From the NCBI GenBank assembly GCA_036417435.1, contig CM070899.1:2919001-2983000 (forward strand): a stretch of 64,000 nt of DNA, read 5' to 3'. The notes under the pieces were generated by a model. The model searched no databases, was not told the origin of the DNA, and worked only from the letters and a program-made list of their open reading frames with translations. The stretch is from Inia geoffrensis. Taxonomy: Eukaryota; Chordata; Mammalia; Artiodactyla; Iniidae. Of the stretch, positions 45,962-56,934 are shown piece after piece. The position numbers and the translations under genes were made by a program. Position 1 is the stretch's first letter, and every line of letters begins with the position of its first letter.

Positions 45962-45964
45962 TTC
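45739..45964 (+). mobile_element. CHR-2-like SINE with a long, pure poly(A) tail
   Basis: Head GGGCTTCCCTGGTGGCGCAG, B box GGTTCGTGCCCCGGTCC, body little altered, ending in about 29 A (45931-45959). TSDs AAAATGCTGGGATT are at 45725-45738 and 45966-45979. The intact tail and TSDs suggest a fairly recent insertion. Confidence 0.95.
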
Positions 45965-45984
45965 AAAAATGCTGGGATTTCCTC

Positions 45985-46170
45985 CAAGCCATTCCCTGCC
46001 ACTCACAACCCCTCACCACACCTTCCTATCGTCCGCCTGCCCCACAACCCTCCCCTGCTCTTCCCCCCACCCCGTCCCTCCCACGCCTGCCACTCACCAT
46101 TCCTCCCCCATCACTCCTCTGCCAGCCACTCTCCTCATACCATTCCTCCACCAACCACCTCCAGCCTCCT
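45985..46170. repeat. C-rich, G-poor low-complexity tract
   Basis: About 185 bp dominated by C with T and A (CCTCACCACACCTTCC, CTCTTCCCCCCACCCC, CACTCACCATTCCTCCCCC). The minus strand is correspondingly GA-rich with G runs. The overlapping Pro/His/Ser-rich frames are artefacts. Confidence 0.75.
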
Positions 46171-46762
46171 GGGTGATTAAGGGTGTCACTCATCCCCCAG
46201 ACCCAGCTGCTAAGCAAAGGCTAATGAGTGGGCAGCCTTTGTGTCTGGGAACCGATGCCAACGCCTCTAAACCGCATCCTAATCCTGAAGGCTCTGACCC
46301 CAGGAACCAGCTCTTTCCTGGCCCTTCCCCGCTTCCCAGTCCTTGAAAACTCAAGGTCCTCTTGTCTTGCAGAGTCGCACTCCCAGGATTACGGATCTGC
46401 TCCAACAGGCTGGAGGGGCACACAGCAGGTGGAGAAGAACAAGTCCAGACAAATTTGGGGTCCTTTGGAAATGGGCGTGCTTCCAGAGTTTCCAACAGAG
46501 AAGACCTTTAACCGACCCCAGCACCGTCCCTTCCGCTGGGCAACCACAGAGGCACCTACTGTTCTGCAAGTTTCTCTCCTGCATCCTCTAGCGGAAAGGA
46601 GGTTAGAGGGGCAGAATGGCTTGCCAGAGACATGGAGGATCTGTCTGGCTAAAGACATGAGGGCCCTGAGGTGTAGGAACTTTCATGAACATTCATGGAC
46701 ACTACTGTGAGCTAAGCACTTTGAGAGGCTCTGGGGGTGGAAAGACAAATGAGACTAAAAGG

Positions 46763-46763
<1 letters not shown>

Positions 46764-46800
<37 letters not shown>
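46764..46800. repeat. (CA)n microsatellite, 37 bp
   Basis: Pure CA run. Short Thr-His and Cys-Val frames over it are artefacts. Confidence 0.97.
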
Positions 46801-46802
<2 letters not shown>

Positions 46803-46929
46803 TGACCTGTGCAGGAGTGAGAATGGAGGACCAGCATTTTGGACACAGTAGCCCAAGTCCCGGGGAAACCCCATCTTATCTGTGTTCCTCGTGATAATAG
46901 GAAGATGGACACGGTCTAAGAAGATCAGT

Positions 46930-47420
46930 GCACAAAAAATTAGATAAAAACTTAGGGGCTTAGACAACAACAATCATTTTATTATCTCTCACTGCTTCTG
47001 TGGGTAGGAATTCGGGAAAGGTTTAGCTGGGTAGGGTCTCTGTCGGGCGCAGTCAGACGATGGCAAAGTGTGAACAGTGCGGGGCTGGCCGGGCATCACT
47101 CCAGGCAGGGCGCCTGGGCTCCCTCACGACTCGGCAGCCTCAGGGTCGACGGGCAGGCTGAGGGCTTCAAGAGCAGGCTTCCAGTCAGCACGGCAGGACG
47201 TGTATCGCCTTTGATAACTTTCCACTGGAAGTCACGTAGTGTCCCTTTCGCCATTCCCTGGTGGTTACAAGCTAGTCACCAGCCCACCCAGATTCAAGGG
47301 GAGGGGACATAGACCCCACCTCTCAACAGGAAGAGGGTCCATCCAGGGCACACTGTGGAGAAACATGGACCCATTGGCTGTAAGCCCCGCCCCCCAGGCA
47401 GAACGGAAGAATATAAACTG
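46930..47420 (-). mobile_element. Old interspersed repeat, family not assigned
   Basis: Text such as 'CAACAATCATTTTATTATCTC', 'CTTCTGTGGGTAGGAATTCGGG', 'GGTTTAGCTGGGTAGGG', 'CAGGCTGAGGGCTTC' and 'GGTTACAAGCTAGTCACCAGCC' is the dispersed mammalian repeat commonly reading 'TTTATTATCTCACAGTTTCTGTGGGTCAGGA'. I cannot place it in a named family with certainty (LTR or DNA element). Orientation is a guess. Confidence 0.45.
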
Positions 47421-47529
47421 GGGGGCGTGGCTCTCATGAGCTGAGGCCATTCTCTGGAGGAGAAGGCAGCTTCGTTCGTGGCCAGCACGCACAGCAGCTG
47501 GGGAATGGATACACCAGGCCTGTAAAGGT

Positions 47530-48063
47530 GGTCTGGGGGGACTCTGTGGTCGATTGCAGAACAGGCAAAAATCCCACCTATCCCTGCATTTATGCCCTTT
47601 TGCACTTGACTTGGTTACTCTTTCCATCAACAGGGGTCTATTCCCCACTCAGTTCTGGGCTTGGCCATGTGACTTTCTTTGGCCAATGGGACATGAGCAA
47701 ACATGATGCACGCAGAGGTTTGAAAAGTGCTCGTGTATTGGTTTATGCCCTCCTGTGGCACTTGGAACCCTGAGACTATGGGAACACAAGCAAGCTAACT
47801 CCCAAAGGGCCACATGGAAGGGAACCAAGGCATTCTGGCCAATAGCTTTCACCTGCCTTCGCCTGCCAGAAATGCATGTCAGGCCATCCTGAATCATCCA
47901 ACCTCAGCTGAGCCACATGAGTGAGCCCAGGCAAGACCAGGAGAACCACCCGGCTGAGCCCAGCCCAAATCGCCAACACACGTAATCCAAGGCCAATAAG
48001 TGCTTGTTATTTTAAGTTACTAAGTTTCTGGGTTGTTTGTTATACATCAAAGCTAACTAATAC
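47530..48063 (+). mobile_element. MLT1-type LTR (ERVL-MaLR)
   Basis: In order: 'GGGTCTATTCCCCACTC', 'CTTTGGCCAATGGGACATGAGC', 'GAGCCACATGAGTGAGCCC', 'AACCACCCGGCTGAGCCCAGCCC', and a 3' end 'GTTATTTTAAGTTACTAAGTTTCTGGG' then 'TTGTTATACATCAAAGCTAACTAATACA'. A solo LTR fossil with no viral gene. Confidence 0.8.
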
Positions 48064-48118
48064 AGGCACCAATAGTGTCCACTACAACAAAAACATTTTA
48101 AAAAGAAAAAGAAACATA

Positions 48119-48264
48119 AGGAAAGGAGACTTCCCTGGTGGTCTAGTGGTTCAGACTCTGTGCTTCCATTGCTGGGGGCATGGGTTTGATCCCCGGCTGG
48201 GAAACTAATATCCTGCATGCTGCATGGCACACCAAAACATTTTAAAAATTAAAAAAAAAAAACC
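48119..48264 (+). mobile_element. CHR-1-like short SINE
   Basis: Head GAGACTTCCCTGGTGGTCTA, B box GGTTTGATCCCCGGCTGGG, A-rich tail (48251-48262). TSDs AAAGAAACATA are at 48108-48118 and 48265-48275. A wider direct repeat ATAGTGTCCACT (48072-48083 and 48273-48284) also brackets it. Confidence 0.88.
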
Positions 48265-48901
48265 AAAGAAACATAGTGTCCACTGCAGAAATCTAGCTGC
48301 CCTAAAGGCATGCTAACCCTCTATAACTGCAGGGATGGAGAAAAAGAGGGGTTTTCTCCTGGGTCTCGTCCTTGGCCTTCTAACCCTCGGACCCTCCGGC
48401 ATGTGACTCACACTGACCTGCAGAGGCATGAACCAGGACTGTTCCCCAAAGAGCCAGAGCCCCCCACTCCATAAATGAGGCCTGTGGCCCAACTAGAGAC
48501 TCTGGAGCTCCCGACGGTCCTGGATGCAAATAGGAGCCGGCCCTTGAGGAATTCCCAGAGCAATGCCTCCAAGCCCGTGCCTCTTGCCTTTAGGTCTCTG
48601 ACCTCCGGGGCCCCAAACTTCAGATTTGGGTAAACGTCAGGGTCACTGGGTCATCTTTCCAGCTGCCACAGCTTCAAATTAGATCCAGGGAGCTACGCCA
48701 GCAGGTTTGGAAAATGCCAAGCTGCCCCTTGTAGAATATGTTTTGGGTTTCTTGGATAAAGATCTCGATATCAAACATTAAGATTTTGCTATGATTAAAT
48801 TCTCTGTGGGCACAAGGAAATAGCTGTGACTACATTTCAGTGTAGCACTGGACGGGGTTTAGTGATTTCCCATTAATTTTTTTTAAATGTCAAGGGTATC
48901 T

Positions 48902-49139
48902 TTTTTTTTTTGTCGGTCAGAAGGGCGGGGGCTCCAACATCTCGTGGCAGCTACAACGGGATCTCGCAGAACGCCCACCTCTCCACCAGCTTCCCTTCGT
49001 ACTTGCGCTTGAACTTGCCTCGCTCCCGAGGCTCCATCGTGTTTCTCCTCTGGAAGCTCTTGAACCGGTCACGGAGGATGTTGCCCTCGAGGCTGCGAGA
49101 CACGGACAGGGAGGCCTCAGCGGATGCCAGGCAGAAAGG
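48902..49139 (-). pseudogene. NOP53: NOP53 (GLTSCR2/PICT1) processed pseudogene, 3' end only
   Basis: On the minus strand 45 codons (49088-48954) read as the C-terminus of the nucleolar ribosome-biogenesis factor NOP53: it starts [16 protein letters not shown], contains [11 protein letters not shown] and ends at a TAG (48953-48951). Compared with the family C-terminus as I recall it (MIEPRERAKFKRKYKVK...EKRAFREIQL), there are several substitutions. After the stop comes a short 3' UTR and a poly(A) tail (a T run at 48902-48911 on the plus strand). No introns interrupt it, the 5' part of the gene is missing, and direct repeats GGGTATCT flank it (48894-48901 and 49140-49147). These are the marks of L1-mediated retrocopy insertion with 5' truncation. 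NOP53 normally works in the nucleolus in 60S subunit maturation; this fragment cannot make it. Upstream of codon EGN the match fades quickly. Confidence 0.85.
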
Positions 49140-49147
49140 GGGTATCT

Positions 49148-50105
49148 ATCTTTCTTCGAGGACTCAGCCTATGGCAAAGTTCAGGTTTCAAAAGACCCAG
49201 TGATGGACTTACGAGACCAAGAAGGAGAGGCAAAAATCTACACTTCAAAAATTATGAAACTGCTAAGTTTTCAGTTAATTCAAAAATCATCTCAGTGGAA
49301 AATTTTGTAAGCTTTCCATGCATAATCAAGGAGATCTGGTTTGGAATTGCAACTGAAATGAATCCCTGTAAGAGCTTGCTTTCTGAATAAAATGACCAAC
49401 CTCAGATCAAAGGCTCTGGTGAGTGATCAGATCTCATTACAGAGAACCCAAACAAAGGACCACGCTTACGCTATAACAAGTAGACAGGTCAAACCCTCCG
49501 CCTCCCCTTCCCAGCCCTGTCTCCCTCTCTCCCCGGCCCTGCCTCTCAGCCAAAAAAGCAGGCAGAAGGTGCAGTCTGTGATTTTATGGAGCAATGAGAT
49601 TTGCAGTAAATATTTATTAGCTGTTTGGTAAATACAATTAAATTTCTGGCAGAGCTTTGCACGGCTATTTTATTAGAATTAGCTAAGGCTTACTTGCAAG
49701 TCTAAGTGGATACCACAGAGTAAAGCAGTGTAGACGTTCAAGTGCAAATGAAAAACTGGTGCTGATCACAGCAGGAGGGCAGTGTCTTCCCACCTCTGGG
49801 AGAAAAGGGCCTGGTCAGGGACCCAAAGCCAGAGCAGATGCCCACACACAGAGCCTTCTATGCCCTCTGCAGGTGGGCACCATCATCTCTCCCCAGCACG
49901 GTGGCAGGGAGGAAGTGGGCCTGCAGGTACCCTCCCAGGGCAGGGCTGGGAGCACCTACTCCAGGACCCTTATCGCCGTGATCTACCCAAGGTCCCAGAG
50001 CCTCTAGACAGCACAGCCAGAACCACGACCTCCTACCCCCCACTCCAGGGCTCGGAACACTCTGACCACCCCCCCCCCCCACCCGTTAACCCTTGCTTTC
50101 ACCTC
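49148..50105. other. Single-copy DNA; AT-rich candidate regulatory block
   Basis: 49240-49400 and 49560-49720 are AT-rich with TTAATT, ATTAGC and AATTAGCTAA motifs and no repeat I recognise (see findings). 49740-50090 is GC-richer with a C run (50070-50080). No gene. Confidence 0.4.
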
Positions 50106-50109
50106 GTAA

Positions 50110-50670
50110 AAAGGACTTTCGCCCAGCGAAGCCACTCCTGGGTATCTACTCTAGAGGAATGAAAACTTCTGTCCGCGCAAAAACTTGTATATGACTGCTC
50201 CCTGCGGTATTAGTCACAGCAGGCAAAAGCTGGAGGCGGCCCAACACCCAGCAGCTGAGGACTGGATAAACACAGTGCGGTGTGCCCGCACCACGGGGTA
50301 TTGTTTGGCAGTAAAAGGAGTAAAGCACTGACGCTTGCTACACATGGATGGACCTCGAAATCACGATGTTAAGTGGAAGATGCCAGACACAAAGGTCTAC
50401 ATACTGTAGGATTCCAGTATATAAAATGTCCAGAATCAGCAAATCTACGAGACGGAAAGTAAACCAGTGGTTGCCTGGGGCGGGAGGGAGGGAAACAGGG
50501 GGTGACCACTAAGGGTTGAGTGGTTTCTTTTGGTTGTAATGAACTTGTTCTAAAATTGATTGTGGTGATGGTTGCACAACTTTGTGAATATACCAACAAC
50601 CACTGAATCGTACACTCCAAAAGAGTAGATTGTACGGTATGCAAATTACATTCAATTTTTAAAAAAGGCT
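50110..50670 (+). mobile_element. Old LINE-1 3' end (L1M type)
   Basis: 'GAAGCCACTCCTGGGTATCTAC', 'CTTGTATATGACTGCTCCC', 'GTTAAGTGGAAGATGCCAGAC', 'GATTGTGGTGATGGTTGCACAAC' and 'CCACTGAATCGTACACTCC' follow the L1 3' end with clear divergence. CpG decay and indels are frequent. No open frame. Confidence 0.8.
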
Positions 50671-50674
50671 TTCG

Positions 50675-50840
50675 CTGGCCGGGTGTGGGTGACAGTATGA
50701 GCTCTGGGTCCGATCCCAGCTCCCCCACTTACCAGATGTGGAGCTTCGGCTGACTGGCCTCGGCCTCTGCCCTCCTGTCTCCCCAGCTCCGGAGCTGCCG
50801 TGGGGATTAAGTGAGTGACCCTGTGAGCTGCGTTTGGGTC
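50675..50840 (+). mobile_element. MIR SINE
   Basis: 'TATGAGCTCTGGGTCCGATCCC', 'CCCACTTACCAGATGTGG' and 'GTGGGGATTAAGTGAGTGACCC' follow MIR forward. Diverged. Confidence 0.65.
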
Positions 50841-51119
50841 GCACACAGCTTCTAGGCGAGGGGGCCCCAAGCAACATGCAGTGGCGGTCCTTCCAGTTTC
50901 CAGAAAGTTCTAGAAAGAGACTTCTCCTCCCACAGGGACCTCAGACTGACCCAGACCCAGGCAGAGCACAGTGCCACCTGAGAGTTTTGCCACAAGTACA
51001 AATGGCTTTTATGACAGCCTTTGGCAGAACAAGCATGGGGACCTGAATGACACACAGAGCTCACCGTCCATGCTGACAGAGCCCACTTTTGTTCTAGGTA
51101 CCAGGCCCTGCCCCGTGTG

Positions 51120-51525
51120 CCTCAGATGTAAACTCTGATTGGCTAAGCCAATGGTTCTCCTAGCCAATGACTGGTTTAGCACAGGGCATGTGACCCAATC
51201 CTAGCCAATGAGATGTGGGGGGCTGGCTTCTGAGGGATGCTGGGAAAGGTTTCTTGGCTGATAGAAGACCAAGAGCAAAGATGACTTTTTTTCTTCTGTT
51301 GGTTGGGTCTGCACGTGACACCCAGAATCGTGTCAGCTGCATCGCAACCATTTGGGGACTCACCTGCGCACGGCAGGGCAAAAGGGTCAGAGAATGGCCC
51401 TTCAAGATGCCACTGAGGGGTGAACTGCTCAGCCCAGAGCTGCCCTTCCTGGGAAAGGACACATGGCTTTCCTTATCGTTTAATCCAGTTGGATCTGTTA
51501 CTTGCAGTAAAGTGTCCTAGCTGAC
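51120..51525 (+). mobile_element. Old LTR element (ERVL class, family uncertain)
   Basis: 'GGCATGTGACCCAATCCTAGCC', 'CAATGAGATGTGGGGGG', and an end 'AATCCAGTTGGATCTGTTACTTGC' then 'AAAGTGTCCTAGCTGACAG' match the usual wording of old ERVL LTRs ('GTTGGATTTCTGTTACTTGCAACC...GTCCTAACTGATACAG'). No viral gene. Confidence 0.6.
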
Positions 51526-54500
51526 AGTGGATGAGGTGCAGAGGATCCCAATCTGTAATGATGAGGGGGGTTTCGCCGATATACGGTGTCTGATGTCAGC
51601 AGAGGGATGGCAGGTAGGCATATTTTCCAAATAGGTTTCTAACTAAGCCACTGAGTTGTCTTCTGGAGACACGTGCTTTTCTTTCCAGGGCGTGGCTGCA
51701 GAGAGCATATGTCTTCTCCTTCTGTGATTAATACCTGTGCTGGGCTCTAGGACTCGTTGCTAGAAAAGAAAAAAGACGCCTTGCTTACGTGGGAACTTTG
51801 CCACATTCACTTGAAGTTTTCTTTGCGTACCTGATCCTCGACACTGAACAAGAAAGGATGTCAGTCCAGCGACACTGTGACCTTGAACTCTTCTCAGAGG
51901 CACCCGAGAGGTCTCCCTGGCTGGTCCCTCAGGGAGGAGCTGCCAGGGAGAAGGCTCCGATGAGGCCTTCGAGGGATGTTTGCTCTGGCCTGCAGCTCAG
52001 GGTGGTCCCGTTTGGGAGACTGTGGTCTTGCAGACCCTGGTCTGTCCTGGCAGTCAGGAGGCTGGGGCCAGCTCTACCTCTGCCTCAATGTTTCCTTGTT
52101 TACGAAGAGGTCCAGAGGATTTCCGCCTCCCTCCTATCACAGATGTGCTGTGAGTCCACGATGGCAGGTAAGGAACGAAGGGCCACTTCTCCTTCCTTTG
52201 GAGAAGAATCTATTCATTCATTCCTTCATTTATTCTATGACATTAGCTGGGTTTCTTAGGCTCCACAAAGGCAGCAGTGGTTAAACGGCTGCTCAGGACG
52301 AGCTGGGGCCATCCAGACTGAGGGGGCCGTGAACCGGAGATGGGCCGGGGCAGAGGGACACCGGGGTGTCGTGCATTCAGGACACAGAGGAGCAGTAGGG
52401 AGCCCCTGGGGTCGTCACTAGCTGTGCTGGGAAGGTTGGGAGCAGGTCTGAATCCTGTCTGTGGGCTCCTGGCAAAGATGGCTGAGAGAGGAGTGACAGC
52501 ATGCTCACATCCCTTTTAGGAAGGGAACCCTGGGCACAGTGTGGCCCGAGACAGCCACGGGCAGAGTGGCTGGCTGCTGTGACCAACCAGGCCTGGGGAC
52601 AGCAGTGCTGAGGGTCTGCAGCTGGCAGGTGGGAGGCTGGGATTGATCTGAGGTGGGCCAGTCTCTGTCATCAACAGGATTTGGTGACCAGCTGGCCATC
52701 GGAGGGAGAAGTCGAGGTGGATGCCGAGTCTCCAAGGGCTCCAGCCCAGGCGCCTGGGGTGGGAGGTGCGGGGAGGGTGGGGCTGGAGAGGAAGAGCTGT
52801 CACAGGCTTGGACGTGTGCAGTTTGAGGCTCCTGTCCCACGTCCGGGGAGACCCGCGGGAGCTGCGGGAATGCAGGGGTGGTGGAGCTCAGGGCTGGGAG
52901 CCTTTGAAGTGAGGACAGGGGACCCAAAGAGAAGGAAATGCACCCACAGGGCCCTGGCCAGGCATTCCTTCTCAGCAGGAAGCAGCGTGTGGCCAGAGGC
53001 CTGGTGAGTCCTCGGGGCCCTGAGCCTCCGTCAGTTTCCATGAGCCTGAACACCTCAGAGGAGAGAGGAGAGAATCAGGGGAGCAGAAATAGGTCCCGGT
53101 GATGCACACAGCCAGTGGACATGCATCCTTTCACTTGGGGCAGTAAAAATAACTCAGGCTCAGTGTCTCCCCTGGGTGCTGAAACTCCCCAATTTCAGAG
53201 TGGGGTAACTTCAGCAAGAGTGAGGTGAAGCCAGCTCGCTGGGCGGGCGTCCAGGTGCCCTCAGGCGGCCTCCTGGATTCTGGCAGCTGGTTCCACCCTG
53301 GCCTCAGTTTTCCCATTATCGACCGCTACTGTCAGAACTGCTCCCTCCCACGATGTCACCCAGAGAGCAGCCCTCACCTTTGACCTTGAGGCCCCAGGTG
53401 GGAAAATGAGCCTCGGCCACTTTCAAGGCCCCACTTTCCTCTCACTCCTGCCTCCAAAACCCGGCCTCCTCTCCAAGCTTCCAGCAGAGATTTATAAAGA
53501 CTTAATAGCTGAGGGGTGTAACGAGAGCTCAGATTATTAAGATCTCATTTCTCTTCGAAAATATCCCATGAAGTATTCTCTTAAATAATTAAAACCAAAT
53601 TCCACCTATCAAAATAAATGAAAAGGCATGTTTGGCTCTGGAGTGTCCTCAAGTGACTTCTCGGGCCACCAGCCCTCTTCTGTGCACTCTGTCCCCAGAG
53701 GAATTGGCTTACAGTCCTGGGCTTTGTAAATCCATTTTCCCCTTCTCTCAGGCCAGTGCTGTTCACGATGACACTGGCCAAGTGACTGACCTTCCCAACA
53801 TACCACCGTCCTGAATATACACAGACAGGCCCAAAAAAATCATGCCGACATCAGATGTTGACACCAATTGTCCAGTCCTAAAATAAGGATTTATACATAT
53901 GCTGAGAATGCGATTCTGTCTGTACTTAGGAGGTGGAATTCAGCCTCGCTGGTTGACGGTGAGCTCATCACCTCCAAAAGCCAAGAGCTTGGAGAACCCA
54001 GACCCTAACCCCTGGGGCAAGCAATGCCCGGCCGAGTCCCATTCTGGTAAAACAGGGGCAGCTGCTTCTGTGCGCAGCCTGCAGGCCTGGGACCCTCCCA
54101 GTACCCCGACGGCTGCACAACTCAGTCCTTCCGAGAACCCGCCGCCCGCGTGTCACTCTGCCGCAGAATACGCAGAGCGGGTCCAAATGCCTGAGGAGGT
54201 AACTAAAGAGTGCCGGGGGGCTGTGTCTGCCAGCCGGAGGAGGGACGTCTGAGGGTGAATAAGACAAGGTCGCTACCCTTAAAGGGCTTCACTTTAGTGG
54301 GGAAACAGCCAACGTCCACAGTGTGGTCAGTACAGGTGGGGACCCAGTGCTGGGGGCCTGGGGCCATCACAGGGGCTCCCCAGTGGGGGGATGCCTGAGT
54401 GCAATCAGCTGGCCGGGGATGTCCAGGCAGAGGGGAGGGCGTGGCAGGAGCAAAGGGCTGGAGGGGGCGCTGGTGAATGTCAGTGAGCAAAGGCGTGGAA

Positions 54501-55970
54501 GCTGGGGTTGATCCTGAGGGCTGGGGGGAGCCACAGAAGGGGAGGCACCTGGGCAGACGGACACTGCTGTGCATCCTGGAGAAGGTCCCTTGGTGGCCGG
54601 TATGGAGGATGCACTGGTGGGAAGGGAGCGGAGGGTGGGAGCAGCTTTGGGGGAGGCGTCTGAGGACCTGTCCTGGGGAGACCGCACATGACGGCAAACA
54701 GAAGGCTCGGGCCTGGGGAGGTGATGGAGGAAAAATAGACCCTGGCTGATGGACGAGGGGCTGGCGAACCAGGTGGTGCTCAGGGCTGGGGCCTGCTGAG
54801 ACGGGGGCCCAGAAGAAGTCGAGGATTGTGGGAGAAGGGCCAGGCGGGGGCAGGTTCCGGGAAACAGCAGAAAAGCAAGTTTCCAGGACAGCGTGCTTAG
54901 TCATTCAACCGTTTCCCTCTCAGGGCCTCCAGGGGTCAGGCTGTGTGCAGGGGGGTCCACGTGGGCCATCAGCACCCACATGTCCCTGTAGCGCATCCAG
55001 ACAGGAGACCTTCACTAAAGTATGCCACGAGCGAACATAAAACCACGAATGGGACAGGGTCAGGGCCCTCCAGGGAAGTCCAGGGGCCTGGCAGGGCTTT
55101 GCTGAGGTGAGCCGTGGCTGAGCTAGGAGGAGGGGGCGTCCTGGAGGAGGGGACAGCGCCCGAAGACTGGGGGGAGGAACCTGGAGGTTATCCAAGGGTA
55201 ATGGGGAGCCCCAGAAGGCACCCCATCAGGGCGCCGACGGGATCCAAATTTTGCACCGTGAAGAGAGCACCTACGTTAGATGCTTCTGACAGGCTGTGCG
55301 CCACGCAACGTCAGACATCTAAGAAGGTACTGTTCTCAGTGCAGACATCTTAGCCCTGGGCACAGCAAAGGGACGCGTTCTAACTAAGCGGAATTACGGC
55401 CACTTTCCATTAGATGGAGCGAAGGGTCTAGAGGAAGGGAGGCCCCTTTCCAAATCATGCCTAGGGGTCACGGCGGGCAGCACAACCACAGCCGCACTTG
55501 CCAAGTGGGAGAGTCCAGAAGACCTCGGACGAAACCAGTTCTCTGGAGTGCGGGGGCCAGAACCTGCAGGGCAGGCAGCCAGCTCCCGGGAAGTGGGGAG
55601 GCGGGGCCGGGCCGGAGGACCCAGGACGGGCAGGGGCCTCGGCAGCATGGGGGTCTGTCTGGGGCGCGGAGGCCGTGGGCCTGTGCCCGGGTTGGCAGGG
55701 AGAACACGGAGAAGACGGCTCTGCCGAGAGCGAGGGGTCCAAGGGGGGTGAACGTCTGGGTGTGGGACTGGGTGTCGGCTCCAGAAGGTCCCCAGGTGGC
55801 CCTGACCTCCAGCCCACACGTGACCTGGGAAGCAGGGCACATGGACGGCCCTCAGCCCCAGGGAACAGCTTAGGGCCCACCAAACTCTCAGTTATGAGAA
55901 CGCTCCAGGGACCTGAAGCAGGCAGGCGAGTTTTTCTGGGAAACAATCTAGAGTGTACTGGCTGTGAGGG
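51526..55970. other. GC-rich single-copy DNA with uncertain old repeats, no gene recognised
   Basis: The 156-codon plus frame 51789-52259 and the frames around 52505-53053, 54203-54904 and 55394-56022 (up to 233 codons) overlap on both strands and lack domains. 54410-54700 resembles the uncertain repeat of 12600-13180. A strong-looking donor CAG|GTAAGG occurs at about 52167, but no exon can be built onto it. 53480-53640 is an AT-rich island (see findings). Confidence 0.4.
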
Positions 55971-55972
55971 TA

Positions 55973-56442
55973 CAGGCACACCTCGTTTCATCGCCCTTTG
56001 CAGATACTGCGCTTTTTTTTAAAAGTTGAAGGTTTGTGGCGACCCTGCGTCAGTCAAGTCTACGGGCACCACTTTTCCAACAACACTTGCTCACTTCATG
56101 TCTGCGTCACATTTTGCTAATTCTCACAATAGATCACACTTTTTCATTATTATTTGTTATGGTGACCTGTGATCAGTGATCTCTGATGTGACTGCCATGA
56201 CTCCCTAAAGGCTCAGATGATGGCTAGCGTTTTTTTAGCAATAAAGTATTTTTAAATTAAGGTATGTACTTCTTTTAGACAAATGCTATTTATTGCACAG
56301 TATTAATAGACTATAGTATAGTGTAAATGTAACTTTTAGATGCACTGGGGAACCAAGAAATTCATGTGACTCACTTTATTGTGGTATTTGCGTCACAGTG
56401 GCGGTCTGGAACGGAACCCGCAGTATCTCTGAGGTCTGCCTG
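55973..56442 (+). mobile_element. Tigger1-like DNA transposon, internally deleted (470 bp)
   Basis: Both ends are kept: it begins CAGGCACACCTCG and ends CTGAGGTCTGCCTG, an inverted pair matching the Tigger (pogo/TcMar) terminal repeat, and it is flanked by the TA duplication (55971-55972 and 56443-56444). The inside matches recalled Tigger1 left-end and right-end text ('GTTGAAGGTTTGTGGCGACCC', 'GGCTCAGATGATGGCTAGCG', 'TTAATAGACTATAGTATAGTG'), but the transposase middle is gone. It needed a transposase in trans when it moved. Confidence 0.85.
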
Positions 56443-56856
56443 TATAATTTTTGTCTATGAGTCTCGATAAAGTTATCTTCATTTTGAATTGGGAGAAAAA
56501 CCATGAACACTCATATTTCCTGTGTTGTCTCTGGGTGAAAAGAATGCTCCCTGAGCCCTGGGTGTGCACTGGGTGCTCACCCCTGCCCCCAACCCCTGCG
56601 ACCGCCTGGGGCACCCCAACTCCCCTCCCACCTCAGCCTGTACCCCACCCTCCAGACCTGTCCCCAACCTCTGGACAAGGAAGGCGTGGCCCTCGGTTGT
56701 GGCCCCAGCCTCGGCCCAGCTGGCACTTCCTGATTCATACCCTTGTAGGAATAGAGCGGGGGAGGCAGTGAGGGGACACAGGAGCCCGAGTGTGGGTCGT
56801 AAGAGAAGCCATAGAGTGCATCTGAAAAGGAAGAGCATCTGTCTACTCGACACTGC

Positions 56857-56889
56857 TAATAATAATAATAATGATGATGATGATGATGG
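56857..56889. repeat. Compound (AAT)n(GAT)n microsatellite
   Basis: AAT repeats pass into ATG/GAT repeats. The Asn/Asp-rich stretch in the plus frame 56564-56929 is an artefact of it. Confidence 0.95.
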
Positions 56890-56934
56890 TGGTAGCCCCT
56901 CCCCCAGCTCACTCTGCCCAGCTCTCTGAGTGCA

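Noticed and set aside
48951..49088. A functional NOP53 gene or last exon
   Set aside because: Poly(A), flanking direct repeats, loss of the upstream coding part and substitutions at otherwise constant positions mark a dead retrocopy.
52150..52180. Consensus-like splice donor CAG|GTAAGG after an ATG
   Set aside because: No exon with coding potential or a matching acceptor could be built around it.
51789..52259. 156-codon plus frame in GC-rich DNA
   Set aside because: No domain, no codon pattern distinct from its surroundings and no family recognised.
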